From the NCBI RefSeq assembly GCF_011306175.1, contig NZ_CP049913.1, forward strand, positions 2,232,001 to 2,296,000: DNA of 64,000 nt, in the 5' to 3' direction. The notes beneath the pieces are model-generated. The model made no database searches. It had not been told where the DNA came from and saw only the letters and a list, made by a program, of their open reading frames with translations. This DNA is from Vibrio sp. HDW18. Its GTDB lineage: Bacteria > Pseudomonadota > Gammaproteobacteria > Enterobacterales > Vibrionaceae. How positions within the stretch are numbered: the first letter of the stretch is position 1; each line of letters starts with the position of its first letter. Of the stretch, positions 8,670 through 18,948 are shown in pieces. A program made the translations under genes and the position numbers.

Positions 8670-9674
8670 ATGATAGAAGCCGATCGTTTAATCGCTCCGG
8701 TTAATCACACTTTTAAAGATGAAGAAGTGATTGATCGCGCGATTCGTCCTAAGCAGCTTGCTGATTACCAAGGCCAAGATCACGTGCGTGATCAAATGGA
8801 AATCTTCATTAAAGCCGCGCAACAACGCCAAGAGGCGTTAGATCATCTGCTGATTTTTGGCCCGCCGGGTCTGGGCAAAACAACCTTAGCCAACATTGTC
8901 GCCAATGAAATGGGAGTGAATATTCGCACCACATCTGGCCCGGTATTGGAAAAAGCCGGTGATTTGGCGGCGCTGCTGACCAACCTTGAGCATAATGATG
9001 TGCTGTTTATCGACGAGATTCATCGCTTAAGCCCGATAGTCGAAGAAGTGCTGTATCCAGCCATGGAAGATTACCAACTGGATATTATGATTGGTGAAGG
9101 TCCTGCGGCACGCTCGATCAAAATTGATCTGCCTCCTTTTACGTTAATCGGTGCGACCACTCGTGCCGGCTCTTTAACCTCACCACTGCGTGATCGGTTT
9201 GGGATAGTCCAGCGTTTGGAGTATTACCAAGTGGCTGATTTACAAAATATTGTTCAGCGGAGTGCCCACTGTTTAGGGCTTTCAATGGACAGTGATGGGG
9301 CATTAGAAGTGGCACGACGGGCACGCGGCACCCCGCGGATTGCCAACCGCTTGCTGCGCCGAGTGCGAGATTATGCGGAAGTCAAAGGTGATGGGCATAT
9401 TTGCGCGCAAACGGCAGATAAAGCCCTCGATATGCTTGATGTCGATCATCAAGGATTCGATTATATGGACCGAAAATTGTTGCTGGCGATTATGGAAAAA
9501 TTTTCCGGTGGTCCAGTGGGATTAGATAACTTAGCTGCGGCAATTGGTGAAGAGAAAGATACCATTGAAGATGTGTTAGAGCCTTTTTTGATCCAGCAAG
9601 GTTATTTACAACGTACACCGCGTGGTCGGATTGCCACCGATCGCGCTTACTTACATTTTGGGCTTGAAAAATAA
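8670..9674 (+). CDS. ruvB: Holliday junction helicase motor RuvB
   Basis: A 334-residue AAA+ ATPase that drives branch migration with RuvA. Motifs: Walker [12 protein letters not shown], Walker [11 protein letters not shown], sensor 1 IGATTRAG, arginine finger region LRDRFG, and a C-terminal winged helix ending in [17 protein letters not shown]. Length is typical. Last gene of the ruvCAB set. Confidence 0.98.
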   Translation: MIEADRLIAPVNHTFKDEEVIDRAIRPKQLADYQGQDHVRDQMEIFIKAAQQRQEALDHLLIFGPPGLGKTTLANIVANEMGVNIRTTSGPVLEKAGDLAALLTNLEHNDVLFIDEIHRLSPIVEEVLYPAMEDYQLDIMIGEGPAARSIKIDLPPFTLIGATTRAGSLTSPLRDRFGIVQRLEYYQVADLQNIVQRSAHCLGLSMDSDGALEVARRARGTPRIANRLLRRVRDYAEVKGDGHICAQTADKALDMLDVDHQGFDYMDRKLLLAIMEKFSGGPVGLDNLAAAIGEEKDTIEDVLEPFLIQQGYLQRTPRGRIATDRAYLHFGLEK

Positions 9675-9777
9675 TTTTTGGCTTGAGAAGTGAGGGTTAT
9701 TCCACTCGCTCAGTGTATTGGGCGAGTTTAGCTGGTTTGATAACGATCGCATTTCTACTATTTACTTCATCTAATCC

Positions 9778-9825
9778 ATTGTTGGTATCAATGATAAATT
9801 GTTGGTATCACTGATAAATTGTTGG
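9778..9825 (+). repeat. 20-bp tandem repeat upstream of cydA
   Basis: ATTGTTGGTATCAATGATAA is followed directly by ATTGTTGGTATCACTGATAA and then ATTGTTGG, that is 2.4 copies with one mismatch. It is non-coding and lies about 335 bases upstream of the cydA start. Confidence 0.9.
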
Positions 9826-9895
9826 CGCCATATTGTTTTTTGTTTGAGCTGCATCACTTTATTTACCGTTTGATAACTCAATTGCTTTTTCCATT

Positions 9896-9909
9896 TTGAT
9901 TTAGATCAT
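9896..9909 (+). promoter_or_regulatory. FNR-like site 1 upstream of cydA
   Basis: TTGATTTAGATCAT matches the FNR consensus TTGAT-N4-ATCAA at nine of ten defined positions. Oxygen control of cydAB by FNR and ArcA is established in enterobacteria. Confidence 0.55.
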
Positions 9910-9945
9910 CCTGATGATTTATTGCGCACTTTTCTGTGGGTAAAA

Positions 9946-9959
9946 CTGATGTAGATCAA
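9946..9959 (+). promoter_or_regulatory. FNR-like site 2 upstream of cydA
   Basis: CTGATGTAGATCAA matches TTGAT-N4-ATCAA at nine of ten defined positions and lies 50 bases from site 1, about five helical turns, so both sites would face the same side of the DNA. Confidence 0.55.
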
Positions 9960-10160
9960 AGCGTAATTCTTCTAGAAACCTTTTGAAACAAGCTCTGTTT
10001 GGCATTAGTATTAGCGCTAGCTTATATCAGCTGTGACTTAACAATTAACTAATTATATTGGTGCTAAATCGCAACGCAATCGCAGCATTTTGCTGACGTT
10101 TGGCTTTGTGATTGTTGTGCTATGTCGAACGTGTCATTCAGCCGACACAAAGGAGTTATC

Positions 10161-11747
10161 ATGATCGATGTCGTCGATTTATCGCGGTTGCAGTTTGCGC
10201 TGACTGCGATGTATCACTTCCTGTTTGTTCCTCTGACTCTAGGTATGGCGTTTTTACTTGCCATTATGGAGTCTCTTTATGTTATGACCGATAAACAGAT
10301 CTACAAGGACATGACCAAGTTCTGGGGTAAGTTATTTGGGATTAACTTTGCGCTTGGTGTTGCCACCGGCCTCACCATGGAGTTCCAGTTTGGGACTAAC
10401 TGGTCCTACTATTCACACTATGTCGGTGACATTTTTGGCGCGCCTCTCGCGATTGAAGCCTTGGTGGCTTTCTTCCTTGAATCTACTTTTGTCGGCTTAT
10501 TCTTCTTTGGCTGGGATCGCCTATCTAAGCGCCAACACTTGACCGTAACTTGGTTGGTGGCGTTAGGTTCTAACTTCTCGGCATTGTGGATCTTAGTGGC
10601 TAACGGTTGGATGCAAAATCCAGTCGGTTCTGAGTTTAACTTTGAAACCATGCGGATGGAGATGGTGAGTTTTGCCGAAGTGGTACTTAACCCAGTTGCG
10701 CAGGTGAAATTTGTCCACACTGTCGCGGCAGGTTACACCACGGGTGCGATGTTTATTCTCGGTATCAGCGCCTACTACTTATTGAAAGGTCGTGATGTTG
10801 CGTTTGCCCGCCGTTCTTTTGCGATTGCGGCCTCTTTTGGTATGGCTTCAGTGCTGTCGGTTATCGTATTAGGCGATGAATCTGGCTATGAACTGGGTGA
10901 TGTCCAGAAGGTCAAATTAGCGGCGATTGAGTCTGAATGGCACACCGAGCCAGCCCCTGCGGCTTTCACTCTGTTTGGTATTCCAAACCAAGAAACCATG
11001 CATACTGACTATGCGATAAAAATTCCTTACGTGATGGGGATTATTGCAACCCGTTCACTTGATGAACAAGTGATTGGCTTGCGTGACCTGCGCGCTGAAC
11101 ACGTAGAGCGGATCCGTAATGGTATGTATGCCTATGAGCTGCTTGAGCGTTTACGTGCTGGTGAAAAAACGCCAGAAAATATGGCGACCTTTGATGAAGT
11201 GAAACAGGATCTGGGCTACGGACTTCTGCTTAAGCGTTACACCGACAAAGTGACCGATGCGAGCGAGGAGCAAATCCAAGCGGCTGCCGATGATTCAATT
11301 CCAACCGTATGGCCACTTTTCTGGTCATTCCGCATCATGGTTGCTTGTGGCTTTATTATGCTGATCGTATTTGGTGCTGCCTTTATCCAAACCTGTCGCC
11401 AGAAAATTGAGCAGAAAAAATGGGTACTGAAAGCAGCATTATTCAGCATTCCGCTACCTTGGATCGCAGTCGAAACCGGTTGGTTTGTGGCTGAATTTGG
11501 CCGTCAGCCGTGGGCAGTCGGTGAAATTTTACCGGTTAACATTGCCGCTTCTGCGCTTAATGTCAGTGATATCATCATTTCAATGCTGGCGATTTTAGCG
11601 CTATACACCATTTTCCTGATTGCCGAAGTGTACTTGATGGTCAAGTTCGCCCGAATGGGTCCAAGTAGCCTTAAAACCGGACGCTATCATTTTGAACAAG
11701 GTGCTGAATCAGTTCAGGATCAAGTTAATCGTCAAGTTGAAGCATAA
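10161..11747 (+). CDS. cydA: Cytochrome bd ubiquinol oxidase subunit I
   Basis: A 528-residue multi-pass inner-membrane protein carrying the three haems of the bd oxidase. It oxidises ubiquinol and reduces oxygen with high affinity. Visible: [21 protein letters not shown] with a haem-ligand His, the GRQPW motif ([11 protein letters not shown]), and the Q-loop region following [16 protein letters not shown] chose the ATG at 10161 because AAAGGAG lies 6 bases upstream and homologues start at [11 protein letters not shown]; an earlier in-frame ATG at 10122 adds 13 residues without support. First gene of cydABX-ybgE. Confidence 0.97.
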   Translation: MIDVVDLSRLQFALTAMYHFLFVPLTLGMAFLLAIMESLYVMTDKQIYKDMTKFWGKLFGINFALGVATGLTMEFQFGTNWSYYSHYVGDIFGAPLAIEALVAFFLESTFVGLFFFGWDRLSKRQHLTVTWLVALGSNFSALWILVANGWMQNPVGSEFNFETMRMEMVSFAEVVLNPVAQVKFVHTVAAGYTTGAMFILGISAYYLLKGRDVAFARRSFAIAASFGMASVLSVIVLGDESGYELGDVQKVKLAAIESEWHTEPAPAAFTLFGIPNQETMHTDYAIKIPYVMGIIATRSLDEQVIGLRDLRAEHVERIRNGMYAYELLERLRAGEKTPENMATFDEVKQDLGYGLLLKRYTDKVTDASEEQIQAAADDSIPTVWPLFWSFRIMVACGFIMLIVFGAAFIQTCRQKIEQKKWVLKAALFSIPLPWIAVETGWFVAEFGRQPWAVGEILPVNIAASALNVSDIIISMLAILALYTIFLIAEVYLMVKFARMGPSSLKTGRYHFEQGAESVQDQVNRQVEA

Positions 11748-11764
11748 GGCGAGGAGATATAACC

Positions 11765-12901
11765 ATGTTTGATTATGAAATCTTACGACTCATCTGGTGG
11801 ATACTGATTGGTGTGCTGCTGATCGGCTTCGCCATTACCGATGGCTTTGATATGGGCGTGGGTGCCTTGGTACCTGTGATTGGTAAAACCGATAATGAAC
11901 GTCGCGTGATGATCAACTCGATCGCTCCACACTGGGATGGTAACCAAGTTTGGTTAATCACCGCCGGTGGCGCACTGTTTGCCGCTTGGCCATTAGTGTA
12001 TGCGACATCATTCTCTGGATTTTATCTCGCGATGCTGGTGACGTTAGCCGCATTGTGGCTGCGTCCGCTCGGGCTTGATTACCGCTCAAAAATTGAGAGT
12101 AGCAAGTGGCGCAATAATTGGGATTTAGCCATCTCAGCATCTGGTTTCATCCCACCGGTGATTTTCGGGGTTGCGTTTGGCAATTTGCTGCAAGGCGTAC
12201 CATTCCAATTGAGCGACTTTCTGATGCCAACCTACCATGGTTCATTCTTTGGTCTGCTTAATCCATTTGCTCTGCTGTGTGGTTTGGTTAGCTTGTTTAT
12301 GATCTTGCTGCAAGGTTCAACATGGCTACAGATGAAAACGACGGCTCATGTTCATCAACGCGCGCGTAATGTCGCCCAGTTGATGGGTATTTTGACCGTA
12401 ATTTGTTTTGTTGCCGCAGGTTTCTGGATCCAGCAAATTGAAGGTTATCTATGGGTAGGTGTCGTTGATGGTAATGCCGCTTCGAACCCGTTGAATAAAG
12501 AAGTGGTTCGTGAGGCGGGCGCTTGGCTGCGTAACTTTGAACAAGTGCCGCTACTATGGTTAGCCCCAGCGCTAGGCGTGTTGATGCCGCTGCTGGCTGT
12601 GCTTGCATCACGCTTGAATAAAGGTGGTTTTGCGTTCTTGGCTTCTAGCTTAGGTAACGCTGGCGTTATCTTGACCGCTGGCTTTGCGATGTTCCCATTT
12701 GTGATGCCTTCCAGCCTCAATCCATCACATAGCTTGACTATGTGGGATGCAACTTCAAGCAAACTGACGTTAGAGCTGATGACTGTGGTTGCGGTGGTGA
12801 TGGTGCCTATCATTTTGGGTTACACCATCTGGAGTTACTACAAGATGTTTGGTCGTCTCGATGATAAATTCATCGAAGATAATAAAAATTCATTGTACTA
12901 A
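11765..12901 (+). CDS. cydB: Cytochrome bd ubiquinol oxidase subunit II
   Basis: A 378-residue multi-pass membrane subunit, near the E. coli length of 379. It pairs with CydA and lacks its own haem. Conserved stretches include DGFDMGVGALVP, NERRVMINSIAPHWDGNQVW and FSGFYLAMLVTL. GAGGAG lies just upstream and the gene starts 17 bases after cydA. Confidence 0.97.
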   Translation: MFDYEILRLIWWILIGVLLIGFAITDGFDMGVGALVPVIGKTDNERRVMINSIAPHWDGNQVWLITAGGALFAAWPLVYATSFSGFYLAMLVTLAALWLRPLGLDYRSKIESSKWRNNWDLAISASGFIPPVIFGVAFGNLLQGVPFQLSDFLMPTYHGSFFGLLNPFALLCGLVSLFMILLQGSTWLQMKTTAHVHQRARNVAQLMGILTVICFVAAGFWIQQIEGYLWVGVVDGNAASNPLNKEVVREAGAWLRNFEQVPLLWLAPALGVLMPLLAVLASRLNKGGFAFLASSLGNAGVILTAGFAMFPFVMPSSLNPSHSLTMWDATSSKLTLELMTVVAVVMVPIILGYTIWSYYKMFGRLDDKFIEDNKNSLY

Positions 12902-12913
12902 GGAGCAATTATT

Positions 12914-13021
12914 ATGTGGTATTTCGCATGGATTTTGGGCGTATTGCTGGCCTGTTCATTCGGTATCATCAATGCTCTTTGGCTAGAGCATTCTGAGATG
13001 ATGGATAAAGACAGTGAATAA
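12914..13021 (+). CDS. cydX: Cytochrome bd accessory small subunit CydX
   Basis: A 35-residue single-pass membrane protein beginning MWYFAWILG and continuing ACSFGIINALWLE, the classic CydX pattern. CydX stabilises the haems of the bd oxidase. The ATG at 12914 has AGGAG nine bases upstream, directly after the cydB stop. The stop codon overlaps the ybgE start by eight bases, so translation is probably coupled. Confidence 0.95.
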   Translation: MWYFAWILGVLLACSFGIINALWLEHSEMMDKDSE

Positions 13022-13346
13022 TCGGTTGAAATCGTGGTCTGAACAGATCGCCGTTTTCCACCGCATCACAGATAAGGCCTGGTTACAGGCCTTATCTTTA
13101 GGGTTAGGTTTTTACCATACGGCAATGGTGATGTGGGATCCCAGCAGTTATGCCGCTCGGATTGGCGGCTTTAACGCACTGCTTGCTCCGCTGATGATCT
13201 GGGCTATTTGTGCCAGTATGATATTTGGTATCGGGTTTAAACCGCGTTACTGGCTATGGCAGGTGGTGTTTAGTCCCTATCTCTCACTGACGATCTTGAG
13301 TTATCTGACCTTGGTGCCATTTATCGGTTATATCCTTCCAACTTGA
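13014..13346 (+). CDS. ybgE: Cyd operon protein YbgE
   Basis: A 110-residue membrane protein with about three hydrophobic segments, in the position always taken by ybgE after cydX. Its role is unclear; it may assist bd oxidase assembly. Translation starts at a GTG inside the end of cydX. The last four codons and the stop come from the ERIC element that begins at 13331, so the native C-terminus has been replaced by a few residues (ILPT). Confidence 0.85.
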   Translation: MNNRLKSWSEQIAVFHRITDKAWLQALSLGLGFYHTAMVMWDPSSYAARIGGFNALLAPLMIWAICASMIFGIGFKPRYWLWQVVFSPYLSLTILSYLTLVPFIGYILPT

Positions 13347-13456
13347 AGTTGCAGCGGTGTTGGCGACGTTCGCTCACCCCAATCACATCGTTTGCCTATG
13401 CTCATGGGGATTCACTCACTTGCCGCCTACCTGCAACTCCAAGTTGTTTGGGTATA
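13331..13456 (+). repeat. ERIC element, copy 2, overlapping the ybgE end
   Basis: A 126-base copy with the same orientation and core sequences as copies 1 and 3 (CGCTCACCCCAATCACAT and ATGCTCATGGGGATTCAC). The left end lacks two C of the CCCC run. It supplies the stop codon of ybgE at 13344-13346. Confidence 0.93.
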
Positions 13457-13491
13457 GCTGGTGGTTTAATAATTGATGAGCTTTTAAGCAG

Positions 13492-13527
13492 ATTGGCGCT
13501 GTCTCTTTGAGATAGCGCCAATTTTTA
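13492..13527 (+). terminator. Terminator after the cyd operon
   Basis: ATTGGCGCT and AGCGCCAAT form a stem around a short loop, followed by TTTTT. It lies beyond the ERIC element and would end the cydABX-ybgE transcript. Confidence 0.85.
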
Positions 13528-13626
13528 TTATTCGCTTAAGAAAACTTTATCCGCATTTGTACTATCATCCAAGAGTTGCGTTATAGTAGCGGCCGATCCT
13601 AGGTATATGAGATTTTTATCAAAACC

Positions 13627-14034
13627 ATGAAAACTTTTCGTTGGCCTGTGACAGTGTATTACGAAGATACTGACGCTGGTGGTGTCGTTTATCACGCCAA
13701 TTATCTCAAATTCTTTGAAAGAGCTCGTACTGAAATGCTACGAGCATTTGGCGTTAATCAGCAAAGTTTGCTGCAACAAAATACAGGTTTTGTGGTCAGA
13801 CACATGGAGATAGATTTTCTTAAAGGGGCAAAATTAGATGACCACCTTGAAGTGATCACTTACGTGTCTGAATTAAGAAAAGCTTCTTTAACCTTCTGTC
13901 AGGAACTGGTTAATCCTGACGGCGCTGTATTGTCTAAAGCGAAGGTTAAGGTAGCATGTATTGATCATGAAAATATGAGGCCGAAGGCATTGCCTCAATT
14001 AATCAGTTTGGAGTTTAACGGTAGTGAGCGCTGA
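13627..14034 (+). CDS. ybgC: Acyl-CoA thioesterase YbgC
   Basis: A 135-residue hot-dog fold thioesterase, first gene of the Tol-Pal operon. The active-site motif [25 protein letters not shown] includes the catalytic Asp. It hydrolyses short or phospholipid-derived acyl thioesters near the inner membrane. The end of the gene overlaps the tolQ start by 11 bases. Confidence 0.95.
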   Translation: MKTFRWPVTVYYEDTDAGGVVYHANYLKFFERARTEMLRAFGVNQQSLLQQNTGFVVRHMEIDFLKGAKLDDHLEVITYVSELRKASLTFCQELVNPDGAVLSKAKVKVACIDHENMRPKALPQLISLEFNGSER

Positions 14035-14707
14035 TATTTCATTTCTGGATCTTTTTTTACAAGCCAGTTTTTTGGTAAAAATGGTCATGTTGACCTTGCT
14101 AGGCATGTCGGTGGCTTCTTGGGCGGCCATTATCAAACGCAGTAGAGTGATTGCCGCAGCGGAGCGTGAAGCGGATGCATTCGAAGACCGTTTTTGGTCT
14201 GGGCTTGATCTTGGTGCTCTCTATCAAGATGTAAAAAAACGCAAAGACGAGATCTATGGTATTCAGGAAATCTTTTATGCTGGCTTTACCGAGTTTGCTC
14301 GTTTACGTAAAACCAATCCTAGTGCCCCAGATTTTGTGATGGAAGGCACCGGACGGGCGATGCGCATCGCAGTGGCTCGTGAAGTGGATTCTTTAGAAAC
14401 CAGTTTGCCTTTTTTGGCGACGGTGGGCTCTATCAGCCCTTATATCGGTCTATTCGGCACGGTGTGGGGCATTATGCATGCTTTTATTGCTCTAGGTGAA
14501 GTTAAGCAAGCCACGTTGGCAATGGTGGCGCCGGGGATTGCTGAAGCGCTAATCGCGACCGCGATTGGTCTGTTTGCCGCTATTCCTGCGGTCATGGCGT
14601 ATAACCGGTTGAGCCATAAGGTCAGTAAGCTTGAGCACACCTATGCGACTTTCTCTGAAGAGTTCCATACTATTTTGCACCGTCAAGCGATGGCGGGTCG
14701 AGAGTAA
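14024..14707 (+). CDS. tolQ: Tol-Pal proton channel subunit TolQ
   Basis: A 227-residue inner-membrane protein of the MotA/ExbB family with three membrane segments (residues about 15-35, 135-158 and 168-190). With TolR it uses the proton gradient to energise TolA during cell constriction. [19 protein letters not shown] and [20 protein letters not shown] are the signature helices. Translation starts at GTG inside ybgC. Confidence 0.96.
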   Translation: MSADISFLDLFLQASFLVKMVMLTLLGMSVASWAAIIKRSRVIAAAEREADAFEDRFWSGLDLGALYQDVKKRKDEIYGIQEIFYAGFTEFARLRKTNPSAPDFVMEGTGRAMRIAVAREVDSLETSLPFLATVGSISPYIGLFGTVWGIMHAFIALGEVKQATLAMVAPGIAEALIATAIGLFAAIPAVMAYNRLSHKVSKLEHTYATFSEEFHTILHRQAMAGRE

Positions 14708-14709
14708 CT

Positions 14710-15149
14710 ATGGCTGGTTATCAACCGAAAAAGCGTGAGATGAAAGCAGAAATTAACGTGGTGCCTTATATCGACGTTATGCTGGTTCTGCTGATTATCT
14801 TTATGGTGACTTCGCCATTTGTCACTCAAGGCGTTGATGTTGAATTACCCAAAACACACTCGGCAAAATCAGCCGCCGATATGGCCGGAGAGAGCGATTC
14901 GAGCTTTATTATCGTTGAGGTTGATAAAGAGGGTAATGTTGGCTTGAGTGTGAATGATGAGGATGTGCAGCGCGGGTTATCACTGCAAGATGTGATCGTA
15001 CGTGTTAAAGCCGAATTGAGCCTTAAACCTAATTCGCCAGTTGCCGTGGGGGGGATGCTGCTACGCCTTATGCAGAGATTGTTTTGGTATTGGATGAGTT
15101 GAGTCGAGCCGGCATTCCCAAAGTAGGGTTACTCACCGACCTTAAGTAG
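14710..15149 (+). pseudogene. tolR: TolR with a one-base frameshift in a G tract
   Basis: Residues 1-115 read as normal TolR: a cytoplasmic start, one membrane helix (NVVPYIDVMLVLLIIFMVTS) with the proton-path Asp, and the periplasmic domain. At 15048-15054 seven G occur where eight are needed. The frame then shifts and stops at 15102, giving 130 residues with a false tail. With one extra G the frame continues through ATPYAEIVLVLDEL and AGIPKVGLLTDLK to a stop at 15147-15149, giving the usual 146 residues. The C-terminal amphipathic helix would be lost if the shift is real. Because tolR is important for envelope integrity and all its neighbours are intact, a sequencing error in the homopolymer is at least as likely as a true mutation. 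Confidence 0.9.
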
Positions 15150-15166
15150 TAGGTTTCACATTGAGC

Positions 15167-16237
15167 ATGAAAGAGAATAAGTCCAGAACAAGTAGTAATG
15201 CTAAATCAATCACGCTTTCACTGGCTATGCATGGTGCTTTAGTGGTGATTTTATTCTGGGGCGCAGATTTCAGCATGTCTGAGCCTGAACCGACAGGACA
15301 AATGATTGAAGCGGTGGTGATTGATCCGCAATTGGTGCGCCAACAAGCCCAGCAAATTCGCAATCAACGCGAAGAAGCGGCTAAAAAAGAGCAGCAACGA
15401 TTAGATAAATTGCGCCGAGAAAGTGAGCTGCTTGAGAAAAATCGTCAAGCGGAAGAAGAGCGGATTCGTCAGCTCAAAGAGCAGCAAGCCAAAGACGCAA
15501 AGGCCGCCCGCGAAGCGGAAAAATTACGCCAGCAGCAAGAACAACAGCGTGTTGCCGCTGAGCAACAAGCGCGTGAAGAACAGCAGCGTGCCGCTAAAGC
15601 CGCCGCTGAACGTAAAGTTCAAGAAGATGCGGCGAGAAAAGCCGAACAAGAACGAGTCGCCAAAGAAGCGGCGGCAGCCAAAGCTGAGCAGCAGCGCATC
15701 CAACGCGAACAGGAAGCCAAACAAGCTCAAGAGAAAGCTAAACGCGAGCAAGAGCTGGCAGCGAAAGCTGAGCAAGAACGTTTAGCCAAAGAAAAAGCGG
15801 CGAAAGATGCGGCAGAGAAAGCGCGCCAAGAGAAAGAACGTGCCGCTAAAGCTGCGGCTGAGCGTAAAGCACAAGAAGCGGCACTGAATGATATTTTTGG
15901 TAGTTTGAGTAGTGAAAATCAGCAAAATAATGCTGCGCGGCAACAGTTTGTGACTTCAGAAGTTGGCCGTTACGGTGCAATTTATACCCAATTGATTCGC
16001 CAGAATTTATTAGTGGAAGAGAGTTTTAGAGGTAAGCAGTGTCGGGTGAACTTAAGGCTGATCCCTACCGGAACAGGAGCCTTACTGGGCAGCCTCAGCG
16101 TGATTGATGGTGATAGCCGTTTGTGCGCAGCAACCCAACGTGCCGTCGCACAAGTGGACAGTTTTCCACTACCTAAGGATCAACCTGACGTAGTGGAAAA
16201 ACTAAGAAATATTAATTTAACCGTAGCACCTGAATAA
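15167..16237 (+). CDS. tolA: Tol-Pal envelope protein TolA
   Basis: A 356-residue bitopic protein. One N-terminal membrane helix (about residues 15-33) is followed by a long Ala/Lys/Glu/Gln-rich helical stalk (about 65-240) and a compact C-terminal domain with a disulphide pair ([13 protein letters not shown] and [11 protein letters not shown]) that binds TolB and Pal. I use the ATG at 15167; a TTG at 15161 in the same frame has a better-spaced GTAGG and would add two residues. It links the inner-membrane motor to the outer membrane. Confidence 0.93.
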   Translation: MKENKSRTSSNAKSITLSLAMHGALVVILFWGADFSMSEPEPTGQMIEAVVIDPQLVRQQAQQIRNQREEAAKKEQQRLDKLRRESELLEKNRQAEEERIRQLKEQQAKDAKAAREAEKLRQQQEQQRVAAEQQAREEQQRAAKAAAERKVQEDAARKAEQERVAKEAAAAKAEQQRIQREQEAKQAQEKAKREQELAAKAEQERLAKEKAAKDAAEKARQEKERAAKAAAERKAQEAALNDIFGSLSSENQQNNAARQQFVTSEVGRYGAIYTQLIRQNLLVEESFRGKQCRVNLRLIPTGTGALLGSLSVIDGDSRLCAATQRAVAQVDSFPLPKDQPDVVEKLRNINLTVAPE

Positions 16238-16251
16238 GGAAGGGAAGGCTT

Positions 16252-17604
16252 GTGTTTAAGCGATTAGTTTTTATGTTGATGCTCATCGGTACTAGCTCTG
16301 TTCATGTCGCTAATGCGGCATTAGAACTGGTGATCACCGACGGTATTGATTCGGCACGTCCGATTGCGATTGTCCCTTTCAAGTGGGATGGTGGGATCAA
16401 ATTACCGGAAGATGTTTCGGCGGTCATTGCTTCGGATTTACAACGCAGTGGCAAGTTTAGCCCTGTACCAACCAATAATATGCCGCAAACGCCCTACAGC
16501 GATGAGCAAGTGAATTTTACCCAATGGACCTCAATGGGGGTCGATGCGTTATTGACCGGAAACATCACGCAGAATGCTGAGGGTAACTATGTGATCAATT
16601 ATCAATTGATCGACATTGTTCGTGGTCAATTAACGCAAGGGCAGAGTAAATCACTGTCTCAGGATGGCCAACTGGTACTCTCAAAAGATCATGTGCTATT
16701 CAATAAAGTAGCGACAGTACCAGCTTCACGGCTGCGTGAGTATGCCCACCGGATTGCCGATTTAGTATATGAAGAACTCACCGGTGAACGCGGTGCATTT
16801 TTAACTCGGATTGCTTATGTGGTGGTCAATGATAAGGACCCTTATCCTTATCAACTGAGAATTGCGGACTACGATGGTTATAATGAACGGCTAGTGCTGC
16901 GCTCTAAACAACCTTTGATGTCTCCAGCTTGGTCACCCGATGGTCAAATGCTTGCTTATGTAAGTTTTCAAAACGGGCAAGCTGAAATTTACATGATGAA
17001 CATCTATACTGGCCAGCGTGAAAAGTTGACCTCATTCCCACGCCATAATGGTGCGCCTAGATTCTCACCAGATGGTAAAACTCTAGCGCTGGTATTATCA
17101 AAAACGGGTAATTTACAGGTTTACACGATGGACTTGGCAACTCGACGCTTAAAAGAGGTCACAACTGGTCGGGCGAATAACACCGAACCATTCTGGCATC
17201 CAGATGGTAAATCGTTGATTTTTACATCAGATCGTGGTGGTAAACCACAGATTTATCAAGTAAATTTAGCCAGCGGTGAAACTAAGCGTTTAACTTGGCA
17301 AGGTAGCCAGAACCTCGGTGGTCAAATCACGCCAGACGGTAAATTTTTGGTGATGGTCAATCGTAGTGATGCGGGCTTCAATCTCGCTAAGCAGGATTTA
17401 GAAACCGGGGCAATGCAGATCCTAACCAAAACACTGTTAGATGAGTCCCCAAGTATTGCGCCCAATGGTGGTATGGTGATTTACAGCTCCATCTACAATA
17501 AGGCCAACGTGTTGTCGATGGTTTCCATTGATGGACGTTTTAAAGCAAGATTACCGGCAACCAATGGACGTGTTCGCGCTCCAGCATGGTCACCGTTTTT
17601 ATAA
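16252..17604 (+). CDS. tolB: Periplasmic translocation protein TolB
   Basis: A 450-residue periplasmic protein starting at GTG with AAGGAAGG upstream. A signal peptide ends near VANAALE; an N-terminal alpha/beta domain is followed by a six-bladed propeller with repeated SPDG motifs ([45 protein letters not shown]). It shuttles between TolA and Pal. Length is normal. Confidence 0.97.
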   Translation: MFKRLVFMLMLIGTSSVHVANAALELVITDGIDSARPIAIVPFKWDGGIKLPEDVSAVIASDLQRSGKFSPVPTNNMPQTPYSDEQVNFTQWTSMGVDALLTGNITQNAEGNYVINYQLIDIVRGQLTQGQSKSLSQDGQLVLSKDHVLFNKVATVPASRLREYAHRIADLVYEELTGERGAFLTRIAYVVVNDKDPYPYQLRIADYDGYNERLVLRSKQPLMSPAWSPDGQMLAYVSFQNGQAEIYMMNIYTGQREKLTSFPRHNGAPRFSPDGKTLALVLSKTGNLQVYTMDLATRRLKEVTTGRANNTEPFWHPDGKSLIFTSDRGGKPQIYQVNLASGETKRLTWQGSQNLGGQITPDGKFLVMVNRSDAGFNLAKQDLETGAMQILTKTLLDESPSIAPNGGMVIYSSIYNKANVLSMVSIDGRFKARLPATNGRVRAPAWSPFL

Positions 17605-17635
17605 CAAGTAACTGTTTTATAGAAAGGAATAAAAA

Positions 17636-18157
17636 ATGAAACTTAACAAAGTTCTTAAAGGGCTATTGATTGCGCTACCGGTTTTAGCGGTTACTGCTTG
17701 TAGTTCAAGTGACGATGCAGCAAATTCAGGTTCGCAAACTAATAATCAATCTGAAGTTTCTAATGTTGATGGCAATGCTTTGTCTGCGCAAGGTCAACTG
17801 ACTGAGCAAGAGCTGCAACAACAAGCACTGCGTCAAAACCAAACAATCTACTTCGCATTCGACAATGCAACGATTGCCAGCAATTACGAAACCATGTTAG
17901 CAGCACATGCTACTTACTTGGTTAAAAACCCAAGCCTGAAAGTGACTGTTGAAGGTCATGCGGATGAGCGTGGTACACCAGAGTACAACATTGCACTGGG
18001 CGAGCGTCGTGCTCAAGCGGTGGCTAAGTACCTAGAAGCGTTAGGCGTGCAAACTGAGCAAATCGCTATCGTAAGCTACGGCGAAGAAAAACCGCTGATG
18101 CTTGGTCAATCAGAAGAAGTGTACGCGAAAAACCGTCGTGCAGTTCTGGTTTACTAA
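17636..18157 (+). CDS. pal: Peptidoglycan-associated lipoprotein Pal
   Basis: A 173-residue outer-membrane lipoprotein. The lipobox LAVTAC gives the lipidated Cys near residue 22, and the linker is rich in Ser, Asn and Gln. The C-terminal OmpA-like domain includes VEGHADERGTPEYNIALGERRA, which binds diaminopimelate in peptidoglycan. AGAAAGGAAT precedes the ATG. Confidence 0.97.
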   Translation: MKLNKVLKGLLIALPVLAVTACSSSDDAANSGSQTNNQSEVSNVDGNALSAQGQLTEQELQQQALRQNQTIYFAFDNATIASNYETMLAAHATYLVKNPSLKVTVEGHADERGTPEYNIALGERRAQAVAKYLEALGVQTEQIAIVSYGEEKPLMLGQSEEVYAKNRRAVLVY

Positions 18158-18172
18158 TTGAGGTGATGCCTC

Positions 18173-18946
18173 ATGTTCAGTAACTTAAAGCACGTTGTTA
18201 TGCTGATGTTACTGGCTAGTGCAGCGAGTCAAGCACTCGCTGCACCGGCTCCAGTATCTGACCTAAGTCGCAACGTATCCGCTGGCTCTGCGAGTGGTTC
18301 GCGGAATTCTGACCTCGAACGCCTTGAGCGTTTAGTTGAGAGCCGTAATCTTGTGCAGTTGCAAATGCAAAAGCAGCTCGATGACATGGTACTTGAGGTC
18401 AATGAACTACGGGGCCAAATTGAAAAAAACAACTACGACATGCAGCAAATGTTGCAACGTCAACGTGAGTTGTTTGTAGAGCTTGATCGAGTGCGTGGTG
18501 AGCTTAAATCACCCGCGGCAGCAAGTGCTGCTTCAGTCACTAACAGTAATGATGCTGTACAAGGCACATTCAGTAGTGATACCAATGAGCAAGCGGCTTA
18601 TCAAAATGCAGTGGATCTGATCCTCAAAAAGCGTGATTACGCCGGTGCGATTGCTGCGTTTCAGCAGTTTCAGAGTGATTACCCCAACTCGACTTTATCG
18701 GCTAATGCCCACTATTGGTTAGGCCAACTCTATTTTGCCAACAAAGATGATCAAGCGGCAGCCAAGAGTTTTGCGGCGGTGGTCTCTCAGCGTGATTCAA
18801 ATAAACGCGCCGATGCGTTGGTGAAATTGGGCGATATTGCTAAGCGCAATAATAATGCTGAGCAAGCGCGTAAGTTTTATCAGCAAACGGTGGATGAATA
18901 CCCTGATAGTGCCTCGGCGGAAATTGCCAAACAGAATTTAAAATAA
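18173..18946 (+). CDS. cpoB: Cell division coordinator CpoB (YbgF)
   Basis: A 257-residue periplasmic protein with a signal peptide (cleavage near ALAAPAP), an N-terminal trimerising coiled coil (about residues 45-110) and C-terminal TPR repeats (from about 140, YQNAVDLILKKRDYAGAIAAF onward). It couples Tol-Pal to PBP1B during septation. Last gene of the operon, 15 bases after pal; a terminator follows. Confidence 0.95.
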   Translation: MFSNLKHVVMLMLLASAASQALAAPAPVSDLSRNVSAGSASGSRNSDLERLERLVESRNLVQLQMQKQLDDMVLEVNELRGQIEKNNYDMQQMLQRQRELFVELDRVRGELKSPAAASAASVTNSNDAVQGTFSSDTNEQAAYQNAVDLILKKRDYAGAIAAFQQFQSDYPNSTLSANAHYWLGQLYFANKDDQAAAKSFAAVVSQRDSNKRADALVKLGDIAKRNNNAEQARKFYQQTVDEYPDSASAEIAKQNLK

Positions 18947-18948
18947 AT

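Larger units (their letters stand above)
9675..10160 (+). promoter_or_regulatory. Upstream region of cydABX
   Basis: About 490 bases without a gene, holding a 20-base tandem repeat (9778-9825), two FNR-like palindromes (9896-9909 and 9946-9959) and a strong SD, AAAGGAG, just before the cydA ATG. The length and the paired sites fit an oxygen-responsive promoter with a leader of some 150-200 bases. Confidence 0.6.

Noticed and set aside
15423..15785. Lys/Arg-rich 120-codon frame inside tolA
   Set aside because: It is a frame-shifted reading of the repetitive TolA stalk and has no independent start signal.
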